Source of the DNA: Lysobacterales bacterium
GTDB lineage: Bacteria > Pseudomonadota > Gammaproteobacteria > Xanthomonadales > Wenzhouxiangellaceae
Direction: 5' to 3'
Length of the DNA: 60,066 nt
Assembly (NCBI GenBank): GCA_002722315.1
Contig: PBLG01000007.1
Span: forward strand, 1 to 60,066
Below the pieces are notes generated by a model. That model was not told where the DNA came from and made no database searches. It saw nothing but the letters and a program-made list of their open reading frames with translations. Shown here one piece after another: positions 39,719 to 48,687 of this stretch (position 1 is the stretch's first letter; every line of letters starts with the position of its first letter). A program made the translations under genes and the position numbers.

Positions 39719-40735
39719 ATGACGGTATCCGCACCGGTCACCGACGCGCGCGAAGCGCGGCCCGCCCCTTCGCCGGCAGTTCGACGGGACTGGGCGCTCG
39801 ACGAAGTTCGGGTGCTGTTCGAAAGTCCGTTCAGCGACCTGCTGTTTCGCGCCCAGCAGGTCCATCGGACCCATTTCGACCCCAACGAGGTGCAGGTCTC
39901 GACCCTGCTGTCGATCAAGACCGGCCGCTGCCCGGAGGACTGCAAGTACTGTCCGCAGTCGGTGCGCTGGAACACCGGGCTGGAAGAGGAGGAGCTGTTG
40001 CCGGTCGAAGTGGTTCGCGCGGCCGCGCGCAAGGCCAAAGCCGCCGGATCGGAGCGCTTCTGCATGGGCGCGGCCTGGCGCCGCCCCAGGGATCGCCAGA
40101 TAGACCAGGTCATCGAGCTGTTGCAGGTCGTGCGGGAGGAGGGGCTGGAAACCTGCATGACCCTGGGCATGCTCACTGCAAGCCAGGCCGATCGCCTCAA
40201 GCAGGCCGGACTGGACTACTACAACCACAATCTCGACACCTCGCCCGAGTATTACGGGGACATCATCACCACGCGCACTTTCGAAGATCGCCTGGAGACG
40301 CTCGCCCACGTGCGCGAAGCCGGCATGAAGGTCTGCTGCGGCGGCATCGTCGGCATGGGCGAGGCGCGCGCCGACCGCATCGGCATGCTGGCCCAGCTGG
40401 CCGGCCTGCCCGAGCACCCGCAGTCGGTGCCGATCAACCTCCTGGTCCGGGTGCCGGGCACACCCCTGGAAGACACCGAGCGACTCGACCCGCTGGAATT
40501 CGTGCGCACGATTGCCGTCGCCCGCATCCTGATGCCGGCCTCCCGGGTCCGGCTTTCGGCCGGTCGCGAGGACATGAGCGAGGAGCTGCAGGCGCTGTGC
40601 TTCATGGCCGGCGCAAACTCGATCTTCTACGGCGAGAAACTGTTGACCACCGGCAACCCCGATGCCGAGGCCGACCTGCGGCTGTTCGAGAAGCTCGGCA
40701 TCAACCAGGACAAGACGCGCACGGAAGCGACCTGA
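39719..40735 (+). CDS. bioB: biotin synthase
   Basis: Radical-SAM enzyme that inserts sulfur into dethiobiotin; 338 residues. The radical-SAM cluster motif is [11 protein letters not shown] (CxxxCxxC). Other family segments are [34 protein letters not shown] and [17 protein letters not shown]. It heads bioB-bioF-bioH. The bioF ATG overlaps its TGA by one base. No convincing BirA operator was seen in the short upstream gap. Confidence 0.96.
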   Translation: MTVSAPVTDAREARPAPSPAVRRDWALDEVRVLFESPFSDLLFRAQQVHRTHFDPNEVQVSTLLSIKTGRCPEDCKYCPQSVRWNTGLEEEELLPVEVVRAAARKAKAAGSERFCMGAAWRRPRDRQIDQVIELLQVVREEGLETCMTLGMLTASQADRLKQAGLDYYNHNLDTSPEYYGDIITTRTFEDRLETLAHVREAGMKVCCGGIVGMGEARADRIGMLAQLAGLPEHPQSVPINLLVRVPGTPLEDTERLDPLEFVRTIAVARILMPASRVRLSAGREDMSEELQALCFMAGANSIFYGEKLLTTGNPDAEADLRLFEKLGINQDKTRTEAT

Positions 40736-41883
40736 TGCGTCGGTCGGTATCCGCGCGGCTGGCGCAGGATCACGAGAATCGCCTGGCCGCCGACGCCCAG
40801 CGTCGGCGCGAGGTGCTGGAACCGGTCGATGCGGTCACGGTGCGACGCAACGGACAACGCCTGGTCAATTTCAGCGGCAACGACTATCTCGGGCTTGCCG
40901 CCCATCCGGAAGTGGCGCGGGCGATGGCGAGCGCGGCCGGACAACGGGTGGGCGCCGGCGCCTCGGCACTGGTCACCGGCTACGCCGCGGAACACCGCGA
41001 ACTCGAGACCTCGCTGGCCGACTGGCTGGGCTTCGAGGCGGCGATCCTGGTCGGATCGGGCTACCAGGCCAACCTGGCGCTGGGCCAGGCGTTGCTCGAT
41101 CGTGGCGACAGGATACTGGCCGATCGCCTGAACCACGCCTCGCTCAACGACGGTGTGCGGCTCGCCGGCGCGCGCATCCTCAGGTACCGGCACGCCGACG
41201 CCTGCGATGCCGGTGACCGGATCGACGAGCGCACGCGCTGGATCGCCACCGACGGCGTGTTCTCGATGGACGGGGACCCGGCCCCGCTGCCGGCGCTGGT
41301 GGCGCTGGCCGACCGTCACGTTATCGGCCTGTGGCTGGACGACGCACACGGCATCGGCGTGCTGGGCGAAAACGGCCGTGGAAGTCTCGAGCATTTGGGC
41401 GTGGATGCCTGCAAGATCGACGCACTTGTCGTCACGTTCGGAAAATCCCTGGGCACGCAGGGCGCGGCCATACTGGGCGACCGCGCATTGATCGACGGCC
41501 TGACCAATCGCGCCCGCGGCATCATCTATTCCACCGCGATGGCACCGCCGCTGGCCGCTGCGACCTCCCGTGCCCTCGCCCTGCTGCGGGATGAACCGTG
41601 GCGGCGGGCGAGGCTGGCGGAGAACATTTCACGCTTCCGGCAGCGGGCCGGTTCGCTGCCCCTGTCGAACTCGGCAACGCCCATCCAGCCGATCGTCATC
41701 GGCGACAATGCGCGGGCGGTCGAGATCAGCCGGCGCATTGCCGAAGCCGGTTTCCTGGTGCGCGCCATCCGCCCGCCAACGGTACCCAAAGGCACGGCCC
41801 GTTTGCGCATCACGTTGTCGGCCGAGCATGGCCCCGAGCACATCGACCGGCTGGTCGGAGTACTTCTGGAATGCATGGAATGA
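40735..41883 (+). CDS. bioF: 8-amino-7-oxononanoate synthase
   Basis: PLP enzyme that condenses pimeloyl-ACP with L-alanine; 382 residues. Visible features are FSGNDYLGLAAHPEVARA, SALVTGYAAEHRELE, the DDAHGIGVLGENGRG motif (PLP-binding Asp and His) and VTFGKSLGTQGAA with the Schiff-base Lys. The start is the ATG that overlaps the bioB TGA; the longer frame before it is a shadow. The bioH gene starts eight bases after its stop. Confidence 0.95.
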   Translation: MRRSVSARLAQDHENRLAADAQRRREVLEPVDAVTVRRNGQRLVNFSGNDYLGLAAHPEVARAMASAAGQRVGAGASALVTGYAAEHRELETSLADWLGFEAAILVGSGYQANLALGQALLDRGDRILADRLNHASLNDGVRLAGARILRYRHADACDAGDRIDERTRWIATDGVFSMDGDPAPLPALVALADRHVIGLWLDDAHGIGVLGENGRGSLEHLGVDACKIDALVVTFGKSLGTQGAAILGDRALIDGLTNRARGIIYSTAMAPPLAAATSRALALLRDEPWRRARLAENISRFRQRAGSLPLSNSATPIQPIVIGDNARAVEISRRIAEAGFLVRAIRPPTVPKGTARLRITLSAEHGPEHIDRLVGVLLECME

Positions 41884-41890
41884 TGCAATC

Positions 41891-42646
41891 ATGAGCCGGA
41901 TCACCATCGGCGCCCTGCATGGCTGGGCCATGCACAACGGACTTTTCCGCGACCTGATCGACGCCCTGCCCGAGACCGACTGGCACGGCATCGACCTGCC
42001 CGGTCACGGCCGCAACCGCGATACGCCCTGGCCGGAGGACGCCGACAGCCTGGTCGAAGGTCTCGTGCGCGACTTGGCCGAAGGCAGCTGGCTGATGGGC
42101 TGGTCGCTGGGCGGCCTGCTGGCCATGCAGGCCGCATTGAAATATCCGACGCGCTTCGCCGGGCTTGTCCTGGTCTCTGCCACGCCGTGCTTCATCGCCC
42201 GAGAACACTGGCCCGACGGCGTCGAGGCCGGCCTGCTCAAGGCCATGGCGCTGGAGCTCGCCGCCGACCCGGAAGTGGTCGTCAATCGCTTCCTGGCACT
42301 GGAAATCCACGGCAGCGCCCATCAGCGCGATGAACTCAAGCGGCTGAAATCGCTGGCGACGGCCCACGGACTGCCGAACAAGGCCGCACTGCTGGCCGGG
42401 CTGAAGCACCTGGCCGAAACCGACCTGAGCGGCCGGCTGGGCGAGATCGAATGCCCGGTGCTGCTGCTCGGCGGGCGACGCGACAAGCTCGTGCCGTGGG
42501 CGTCGCTGGAGCATACCCACCGGTTGTTGCCGAACAGTCGGCTGGTCCGCGTGCCGGGCGCGGCGCACGCGCCGTTCTTGACTGATGCGGCGGCGGTGGC
42601 CGACGCGATCAGAGGCTTCTTGAATGAAGCTGATGAATCGAATTGA
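41891..42646 (+). CDS. bioH: pimeloyl-ACP methyl ester carboxylesterase
   Basis: A 251-residue alpha/beta hydrolase that removes the methyl group from pimeloyl-ACP methyl ester, closing the BioC-BioH route. It has LHGWAMHNGLFRDLIDALP, the nucleophile elbow GWSLGGLLA (GxSxG), an acidic residue in the LLGGRRDKLVP region and the catalytic His in VPGAAHAPFL. It is the last gene before the palindromic element that separates it from bioC. Gene order and these residues identify BioH rather than a generic hydrolase. Confidence 0.92.
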   Translation: MSRITIGALHGWAMHNGLFRDLIDALPETDWHGIDLPGHGRNRDTPWPEDADSLVEGLVRDLAEGSWLMGWSLGGLLAMQAALKYPTRFAGLVLVSATPCFIAREHWPDGVEAGLLKAMALELAADPEVVVNRFLALEIHGSAHQRDELKRLKSLATAHGLPNKAALLAGLKHLAETDLSGRLGEIECPVLLLGGRRDKLVPWASLEHTHRLLPNSRLVRVPGAAHAPFLTDAAAVADAIRGFLNEADESN

Positions 42647-42685
42647 AGCTCTTGCGTCTGACATGAATCGTGCGTCGTTCGGTGT

Positions 42686-43265
42686 AAAGTCAAAAGCCGT
42701 TTCGCCGCAGGCTTCGCCGGCTTTCGCGAGTTACGATTGTCATGACAATCGGGCGCCCCAAGAAGTAACCAAGAAACGCTGCCGGGCGACACCGCCGGCC
42801 CTACGGCTGCTGGCGCAGCCTCCGGTCCGGTTCCCTGCGTTTCTCGCCACGAACGGCCGGCTCCGAACTCGCTCCCTTCGGTCGCTCAGACATGCGGAAC
42901 CGGACTGCCCCGATCGTCACGACAAGCGCGGCTGCGATACTCGGCGGCGGCGACGGCGGGGTGCGGGCTCGTCACGTGCGGAGGCCGGTCGCGACACGCA
43001 CCCAACGTTCGGCGGCCACCCATCTGCCTCGATGGCGCCGAGAAGCGCAGGGCCGGGCGGAAAAAGGCGCGCCGCATGTCTGAGCGACCGTAAGGGAGCG
43101 AGTTCGGCGCGTCCCGCCCGGACCGAGCATCGCAGGGGACCCGGCGCAGTTTGCCGGGCGCCTTCGCGGCATGAGCGGTTTTGCCTACTTTTGCCGCACC
43201 GATTGTCATGACAAGCGTAGGTCGCGTCAGCTCGCGAAGCGAGCGGCGAAACGGCCTTTGACTTT
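42686..43265. mobile_element. 580 bp palindrome-rich inverted-repeat element between bioH and bioC
   Basis: Terminal inverted repeats of 23 bases (42686-42708 aaagtcaaaagccgtttcgc and 43243-43265) match with one mismatch. Inside, a 35/36-base inverted pair (42863-42897 and 43072-43107) differs by a single-base indel. Three palindrome-type copies of gattgtcatgacaatc occur at 42735, 42911 and 43201. The interior has no plausible gene; open frames on both strands are arginine-rich shadows. No transposase or target duplication was seen. It is probably a non-autonomous insertion that has split the biotin cluster. Confidence 0.85.
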
Positions 43266-43342
43266 TTCGTATGAGACCAAGATTAAGGAATCGGATGCCA
43301 CTGAAGGCGGGTAATGTAAAGGAAAGGCAACGAATCAAACAC

Positions 43343-44224
43343 GTGAGCAATAACATCTTCGACAAAACCGCCATAAAACGCGCCTTCGGCCGCGCCGCCG
43401 AAGACTACACCCGGCATGCCCGCCTGCAGGCGGAGGTCGCCGGTCGGCTGCTCGAGCGCCTTGACGGCCTGAAGTTCGAGCCGAAGACCGTCGTCGATCT
43501 CGGCTGCGGCCCGGGCGTGCAGGCGAAAGCGCTGTCGCAGCGCTTCCGCGATGCGCGCGTGGTGGCGATGGACTGGTCGCTGCCGATGCTGCATTGCGCC
43601 GGCGCCGAACGCGGCTGGCTGCGCAAGCGCTTCGATCGGGTCGCGGCCGACGCCAGTGCCCTGCCGCTGGCCGAATCCAGCGTCGACCTGCTTTATTCCA
43701 ACCTGATGCTGCAGTGGTCCGACGATCTGCCGGCCATGCTCAACGGCTTCAGGCGCATCCTCAAGCCCGGCGGCCTGGTGCTGTTTTCGACCTTCGGACC
43801 GGATACTCTGGTCGAGTTGCGGGAAGCCTGGCGGCGCGTCGACGAACAGCCGCACGTCAGCCCGTTTGCGGACGTGCAGACAATCGGTGACGCGATGATG
43901 CGCGCGGGCTTCGGCGAGCCGGTGCTGGATACCGACTGGATTACAACCACGTACACGAAGCCGCGCGCGCTGCTTGATGAACTCAAGGCCATCGGCGCCA
44001 CCTATGCCGGCAGCGATCGCCAACGCGGCCTTACCGGACCGAGCAAGATCCGGGCACTGCTGGACGCCTACGAATCGACGCGCATGGCTTCGGGCCTGTA
44101 CCCGGCCACCTGGGAAGTCGTCTACGCCTCGGCCTGGGGCCCCGATGAAGGCGCGCCCATTCGCAACATCCACGGCGAGGAAGCCTCGGTGTCGGTCGCA
44201 AGCATCGGCCGGCGGAAGCGCTAG
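43343..44224 (+). CDS. bioC: malonyl-ACP O-methyltransferase
   Basis: A class I SAM methyltransferase that methylates malonyl-ACP to start pimeloyl synthesis. Residues AFGRAAEDYTRHARLQ near the N-terminus and VVDLGCGPGVQAKAL (motif I) fit BioC. LYSNLMLQWSDDLPAMLNGFRRILKPGGLVLFSTFGP and the terminal AIGATYAGSDRQRGLTG region are also typical. The start is uncertain: GTG 43343 gives the family-like N-terminus (293 residues). ATG 43295 has a better AAGGAA spacing, and ATG 43271 lies right at the element's edge. A shifted start could be a result of the element's insertion. Confidence 0.88.
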   Translation: MSNNIFDKTAIKRAFGRAAEDYTRHARLQAEVAGRLLERLDGLKFEPKTVVDLGCGPGVQAKALSQRFRDARVVAMDWSLPMLHCAGAERGWLRKRFDRVAADASALPLAESSVDLLYSNLMLQWSDDLPAMLNGFRRILKPGGLVLFSTFGPDTLVELREAWRRVDEQPHVSPFADVQTIGDAMMRAGFGEPVLDTDWITTTYTKPRALLDELKAIGATYAGSDRQRGLTGPSKIRALLDAYESTRMASGLYPATWEVVYASAWGPDEGAPIRNIHGEEASVSVASIGRRKR

Positions 44225-44335
44225 TCGCCGACGTCCCGCCGGGACCGTAGAATTTCTCGAATCAAGTGCCCGATTCGAGCGCAGCGGCGCTGGCTGCAGG
44301 TAGTATCGGAACTGTCCAAAGCCACTGGAGGCGAA

Positions 44336-45142
44336 ATGCTGCTGGACACAAGCTGTGAGTTGACATTCGAGATTCCGGCGCCTACGACCTTCGTGCTCAT
44401 GCTGCGCCCACGGAGCGGGTCGCACCAATGGATCATCAAGGAGGAATACAGGCTGGAACCCAGCACTCCGGTGTCGGAGTTCACCGACCTTTACGGCAAT
44501 CTCTGCCAGCGTCTGGTCGCGCCCGAGGGGCCGTTCGCGATCAATACCGCCGCCAGGATCATGGTGCCGGATCAGATCGACCGCGCGCCGGGCGCGCCGT
44601 TCGTCGAGGTGCAGTACCTTCCCGATGCCGTGCTTACATACCTGCTTCCGAGCCGCTATTGCGAGTCCGATCGCTTCTACAACATGGCCGTCGAGATCAC
44701 CGCCGACCGGCTCCTGGGCTACGACCAGGTCGAGGCCATCGAAGCGTGGCTACGTTCCAACATCCAGTACATTCCGGGGAGCAGCAACGTGCCGGTATCG
44801 GCGGTCGACGTCAACCTCAGGCAATCCGGCGTGTGCCGCGACCTTTCGCACCTGGGCATCGCGTTGTGCCGCAGCCTCAGCATCCCTGCACGGCTGGTGG
44901 TCGGCTACCTCCAGGGGCTGGCGCCCATGGATATGCACGCCTGGTTCGAGGCCTATATCGCCGGGCGCTGGTATGCCTTCGACGCAACCCAGGATGAACT
45001 GAAGCCGGGTTACGTCGCGATCGGATACGGGCGCGACGCCGCCGACGTTGCTGTCTACAACCAGTTCGGACTGGCCGTCTATCCACTGTCGCAGGAAATC
45101 CACGTCGCCCGCGCCGACCCCCCGGCCGACCAGGGCGCTTGA
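44336..45142 (+). CDS. transglutaminase-like protein
   Basis: A 268-residue protein with a beta-rich N-terminal region and a transglutaminase-like (papain-fold) core. Catalytic candidates are Cys in SGVCRDLSHLGIALCRSL (about residue 163), His in DMHAWFEAYI (about 200) and Asp in WYAFDATQDEL (about 215), the standard Cys-His-Asp order. Relatives are found beside permuted ATP-grasp and alpha-E genes and may cleave or transfer amide bonds. Here the gene is 5.5 kb from that operon. The ATG is preceded by GGAGG with a short spacer. Confidence 0.9.
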   Translation: MLLDTSCELTFEIPAPTTFVLMLRPRSGSHQWIIKEEYRLEPSTPVSEFTDLYGNLCQRLVAPEGPFAINTAARIMVPDQIDRAPGAPFVEVQYLPDAVLTYLLPSRYCESDRFYNMAVEITADRLLGYDQVEAIEAWLRSNIQYIPGSSNVPVSAVDVNLRQSGVCRDLSHLGIALCRSLSIPARLVVGYLQGLAPMDMHAWFEAYIAGRWYAFDATQDELKPGYVAIGYGRDAADVAVYNQFGLAVYPLSQEIHVARADPPADQGA

Positions 45143-45268
45143 TCGGGCATGCAGCCGGAAGACGGCACAGGATTGGCCTCGGGGAACCGGCCGCAAGCCG
45201 CTTGCAAGCCGCTGCGTCGATTCCTGCTAATATCGAATTCCAATATCTGAACCGGTGCGGAAATTCAA

Positions 45269-45652
45269 ATGAAACGATCGATTCCTGAAGTGTTCCTGGC
45301 GACGGTCATGGCAATGGTCGCGGCGCTCGCGGCCTTTCCGGTCATGGCGCATCACGGCTGGTCGGGCAACACCGCCGGCGAAATCGAAGTGTCCGGCACC
45401 GTGGTTACCGGCGTCAGCCTGGCCGGCGCGCACGGCACGATGCAGATCGAGGATGCCGACGGCCACGTCTGGGATATCACGCTGGCGCCCGGGCCGCGCA
45501 CCCACCGGGCCGGATTGACCGAAGACGTCATCCCGGTCGGCGCAGAGGTCACCGTGTTCGGCGAGCGCAACGAAGACCCGAATGTATTCGAAGCCAAGGT
45601 GCGCCGCGTAGTCTGGGGCGAGAAGGTATTCGACGTCTATCCGCCCCAGTAA
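45269..45652 (+). CDS. exported DUF6152-type protein
   Basis: A 127-residue exported protein with a signal peptide (about 1-27, ending VMA) and then AHHGWSGNTAGEIEVSGTVV, the His-His start of the DUF6152 family. The fold is a small beta-barrel (OB-like). The paired His at the mature N-terminus might bind metal, e.g. copper; that is inference. It is followed 30 bases later by a membrane protein gene that often accompanies this family. Confidence 0.82.
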   Translation: MKRSIPEVFLATVMAMVAALAAFPVMAHHGWSGNTAGEIEVSGTVVTGVSLAGAHGTMQIEDADGHVWDITLAPGPRTHRAGLTEDVIPVGAEVTVFGERNEDPNVFEAKVRRVVWGEKVFDVYPPQ

Positions 45653-45682
45653 AGCGGGGCCGGCGCCGCCGGGAGACAATCC

Positions 45683-46171
45683 ATGTATGAATTGATGGCC
45701 TGGCTCGAAGGCTCGGCGCTGGCCGATTTCCTGCGCGGGCTGGGGATCTGGACCTATGGCCTGCTCAACCTGGGCCACATCCTCGGCATCGGCAGCCTGT
45801 TCGGGGCGATCCTGCTACTCGACCTGAAGCTGATGGGCCTGTGGCGCTCGATACCGGCGGCGAGCCTGATCCGGCCGACAGTACCCTTGGCGGCCATCGG
45901 CTTTGCACTGGCCGCGACCAGCGGCATCATGATGCTGTCGTTCAATACCACCGAATACCACGGCAACCCGTTCATCTACGCCAAGTTCCCGATCATCGTC
46001 GTCGGCCTGGCGAACGTGGCAATCATCCAGCGACTCGGCGCGTGGCGGCGCGCCGCGGCCGGCGCGCCGGCGGCATCCGGCGATCGGACGGTGCTGGCGA
46101 TTTTCGGTGCGCTGTCGCTGCTGATCTGGACCAGCGTGATTGCCTGCGGCAGGCTTATCGGCTACTGGTGA
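45683..46171 (+). CDS. four-helix membrane protein, DUF6644-like
   Basis: A 162-residue inner-membrane protein with four hydrophobic segments (about 22-46, 63-88, 98-115 and 135-158). Histidines in LNLGHILGIGSLFG and TEYHGNPFIYAKFP lie at membrane ends, as in small redox- or metal-linked proteins. It follows the DUF6152-like gene with an SD-like GGGAGA and forms a pair with it. The pairing hints at a joint role, possibly metal-related, but no function is established. Confidence 0.8.
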   Translation: MYELMAWLEGSALADFLRGLGIWTYGLLNLGHILGIGSLFGAILLLDLKLMGLWRSIPAASLIRPTVPLAAIGFALAATSGIMMLSFNTTEYHGNPFIYAKFPIIVVGLANVAIIQRLGAWRRAAAGAPAASGDRTVLAIFGALSLLIWTSVIACGRLIGYW

Positions 46172-46175
46172 TTGT

Positions 46176-46694
46176 TCAGGGCTCGGCTGGACGGGCAAGC
46201 GCCGCCTGCTGCGGGTCGCGCGCGCACAGCGCGCGGCCGTCTTCGAAGATGTGCACGGCGTAGTAGCGCAACCCCCCGTCGAACATGAAACCCCAGTGAT
46301 ACATGCCGGGCTCGCCGGCGATCTCGTCGCCGTCGACGGCCGGGCGATTGACCAGCGATTCGCCGCTCCACAGGCAACAGTCGTCGATTGAAAACGGGCT
46401 GCGGATACCCTCGCCGCCTGCGGCGTCGGGATCGTGCAGACGCTCCAGTTCTTCCAGCGACGGCAGGCGCCAGTCGCTGTGCCCGGCCAGCTCGAGATCT
46501 TCGCAGTACGCCACCGCATCAGGCCACTTGATGTTCTCGCCGTTCGTCCCACGCGCCCACTCCAGGCCGTCGATCACGACGGTCTGGCCGGCCGGACCGT
46601 CTTCCGCCTGCGAGTCGGCGGACACCGGCCCCGTGTACGACCCGACGAGCAAGGCCACGAACCCTATCGGAACCAGGTGTTGATGAAAACGCAT
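46176..46694 (-). CDS. exported DUF1566 (Lcl-type) domain protein
   Basis: A 172-residue exported protein. A signal peptide (about 1-26) precedes a DUF1566 domain: VIDGLEWARGTNGENIKWPDAVAYCEDLELAGHSDWRLPSLEELERL has the typical W...A...C...LA...DWRLP...EL pattern. The family is extracellular and sometimes binds ligands or glycosaminoglycans. The start is ATG 46694, which gives the signal peptide. It is convergent with the gene ending at 46171, only four bases apart. Confidence 0.87.
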   Translation of the reverse strand: MRFHQHLVPIGFVALLVGSYTGPVSADSQAEDGPAGQTVVIDGLEWARGTNGENIKWPDAVAYCEDLELAGHSDWRLPSLEELERLHDPDAAGGEGIRSPFSIDDCCLWSGESLVNRPAVDGDEIAGEPGMYHWGFMFDGGLRYYAVHIFEDGRALCARDPQQAALARPAEP

Positions 46695-46827
46695 CGTTTT
46701 TCTCCAGTGACGTGATCGAAAGGGAATCGGATTCCAGCGGCACAGTATAGGCGACGCGATCGACCACACCGGTTCATGAACCTGCGCGGGCAGAGCTCGG
46801 CGCCAGCGGGACGCGATTCTTCCACCG

Positions 46828-47496
46828 CTACTGGCCGATCAGCCACCAGCCCACCAACCCAAGCGCGACCGGCGACACGACCAGGGAAATCAGTGCGAAC
46901 AAGCCGTCGCGCGCGATCAGCGAAATGCCGAAGGCGAACAGCGCGACCCCTGCGAGATTGGCGCTGAAAGGGATGAGTTCGAGCACCGGCATCACCAGCG
47001 CCACGCACAACGAAGCCGCCGCGATCACACGGGTCGCGACGGGACTGATGAACACTTCCAGGCGCCGACGTATCAGACGGTCGGCAACGCGCGCCGGTCG
47101 CTGCAGGGTGTCCAGCGCCGTCTCCAGCCGCTGTCGCGAAATGGACCGCTGGAGCAGGACGCGCGGCAACCAGAAATACCTTCGGCCGACCAGCAGTTGT
47201 ACCGCCGTGATGGCGACAAGGAGAGCGGCCAGGGTCGGGACGCCGGGAATGTCGCCGACTAGCGGCGCGAGTACGATGATCCCGGCGAACAGCACGATGC
47301 CGCCGAACGAGCGTCGTCCGACATGGACCAGCACCGCTTCCAGATCGACGGGATCGTGATCCCCGTCGATACGACGGATTCTCTCGAGCAGATCTTCCAG
47401 CCCGCTGCCAGCCCTTCGCATATCGTCCCGCCCCGGCGCAACGCCGGCGCCGACCGGTTCCGATTCAGTTTCGTTGCAAGGTTTCATCTTGCCCAT
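46828..47496 (-). CDS. ExoD-family membrane protein
   Basis: A 222-residue membrane protein of the ExoD family (first described in rhizobial exopolysaccharide synthesis; molecular role unclear). The N-terminal cytoplasmic stretch GLEDLLERIRR is followed by several helices, including FGGIVLFAGIIVLAPLVGDIPGVPTLAAL and RRYFWLPRVLLQRSISRQRL, both highly typical of ExoD. The start could be ATG 47496 or 47487. Upstream is the divergent DUF883 gene, with 71 bases between starts. Confidence 0.9.
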   Translation of the reverse strand: MGKMKPCNETESEPVGAGVAPGRDDMRRAGSGLEDLLERIRRIDGDHDPVDLEAVLVHVGRRSFGGIVLFAGIIVLAPLVGDIPGVPTLAALLVAITAVQLLVGRRYFWLPRVLLQRSISRQRLETALDTLQRPARVADRLIRRRLEVFISPVATRVIAAASLCVALVMPVLELIPFSANLAGVALFAFGISLIARDGLFALISLVVSPVALGLVGWWLIGQ

Positions 47497-47567
47497 GCGG
47501 TGCCGAGCGCTGGATATGCTATTGTTATTAAAACAAGTTCCAGTACTTCTATCAAACAGGAGGTTCC

Positions 47568-47843
47568 ATGGCTACTGCAACGGACAAGGAACTACAAGAG
47601 CTCAAGGACGAGTTTTCCGCGCTCAAGAGCGAACTGTCGGACATGGGCAAGACGCTTTCCCAGCTGGCCAGGAGCGCCAGCAACGAAGGCAGGGATCGTA
47701 TTCGCGCCGCCGCAGATCATTCGCGCGAGCAGGCGCGCGAGACCTGGGGCGCATTCGAGAAGGAAGTCGAGGAGCGCCCGATGACGAGCCTGGCGATCGC
47801 GCTCGGGATCGGCTTCATACTCGGCAAGCTGCTGGACCGCTGA
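47568..47843 (+). CDS. DUF883 (ElaB/YqjD-like) protein
   Basis: A 91-residue protein with a long amphipathic helix (about 1-68) and a C-terminal membrane helix, SLAIALGIGFILGKLLDR, as in ElaB/YqjD ribosome-associated, inner-membrane-tethered stress proteins. The SD is strong (AGGAGGT, just upstream of ATG 47568). It is followed by a small membrane protein gene, and the whole set resembles the E. coli yqjD-yqjE arrangement. Confidence 0.9.
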   Translation: MATATDKELQELKDEFSALKSELSDMGKTLSQLARSASNEGRDRIRAAADHSREQARETWGAFEKEVEERPMTSLAIALGIGFILGKLLDR

Positions 47844-47871
47844 AGCCGGTCACCCGCTCCCGGAGCGCACA

Positions 47872-48336
47872 ATGCTCAAGAAACTGAAGAAACGCCTCGA
47901 GACCGGCGTGCTGGTCACCGCGCTGGTCGTGCCGTTGGCCTTGTGCGTATTCGCGTTTCTCGGCCTTGCCTGTTATTTCGCATTCCGGGACATACTCCCG
48001 CCGGAGCTCGCCGCATTGGTAACGGCGGCGTGCGGCATCGTGCTGATCGCCTTGATTCTCGTGATCGCGCGAATCGCCAACGCCGGGCGCGGGTCCTCCC
48101 CCAGGCACCGGGGCGAGTCTCCCGAATTCAGGGAGGACTTCGAGGACTTCCTGCGCGAGCATGCCGACCCGGTGCTCGCCGAGTGGGTCCGGAACCATCC
48201 CGACCGTGCCGCTATCACCACGCTGGTGCTGGGCATCGCGGCCGGTTACAGCGACCAGTTTCGTCACGTCCTTATGGACATGTATTCGCGCTACGCCGAA
48301 TCCGAGGCCGTGCGCCGCTCCCGACGCCAGGAGTAA
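47872..48336 (+). CDS. small membrane protein, YqjE/holin-III-like
   Basis: A 154-residue protein with two adjacent membrane helices (about 14-36 and 42-66) and a soluble C-terminal segment with a possible short third helix. The gene position after a DUF883 gene suggests a YqjE-type (phage_holin_3_6) role, which is a family annotation, not a phage signal. The start is ATG 47872, 28 bases after the previous stop. Confidence 0.72.
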   Translation: MLKKLKKRLETGVLVTALVVPLALCVFAFLGLACYFAFRDILPPELAALVTAACGIVLIALILVIARIANAGRGSSPRHRGESPEFREDFEDFLREHADPVLAEWVRNHPDRAAITTLVLGIAAGYSDQFRHVLMDMYSRYAESEAVRRSRRQE

Positions 48337-48424
48337 ACCAGCCGCACCGGCAACCATGAGCGCCTCGGGATCGAAATGCATTCAGCGCCGCAGACGTTGC
48401 TGATTCTCTCTCCCGAAACCGGAC

Positions 48425-48616
48425 TCACTCCATCATCTTGTTGAGCTTCCTGGCGATCGTCTCGCGACTTTCACCATACTTTTCCTGGATGCGAGCCACG
48501 AGCTCATCGAAGTTGCCCTCGGCCTTGCCGACCTCATCGTCTGTCAGCTCGGCCCACTCCTGCTTGACGTTGGCTGTAAGTTGCTTCCACTTGCCTTTTG
48601 CCTGATTCCGTTCCAT
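48425..48616 (-). CDS. CsbD-family stress protein
   Basis: A 63-residue CsbD protein. The N-terminal MERNQAKGKWKQLTANVKQEW and ELTDDEVGKAEGNFDELVARIQ fit the family, which is induced by general or phosphate stress in several bacteria. Its biochemical role is unknown. GAGG lies about ten bases upstream of the ATG at 48616; longer upstream frames are shadows of the DedA gene region. Confidence 0.92.
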   Translation of the reverse strand: MERNQAKGKWKQLTANVKQEWAELTDDEVGKAEGNFDELVARIQEKYGESRETIARKLNKMME

Positions 48617-48687
48617 TACGCACACCTCGAACTCTTTGAACAATCCCCAAGTGTAGTTTCCGACGTGCAATCCGGATACAACATAGG

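Noticed and set aside
42646..43270. Small proteins encoded in the bioH-bioC gap
   Set aside because: Frames are arginine/proline-rich on both strands and correspond to the inverted-repeat element, not to known proteins.
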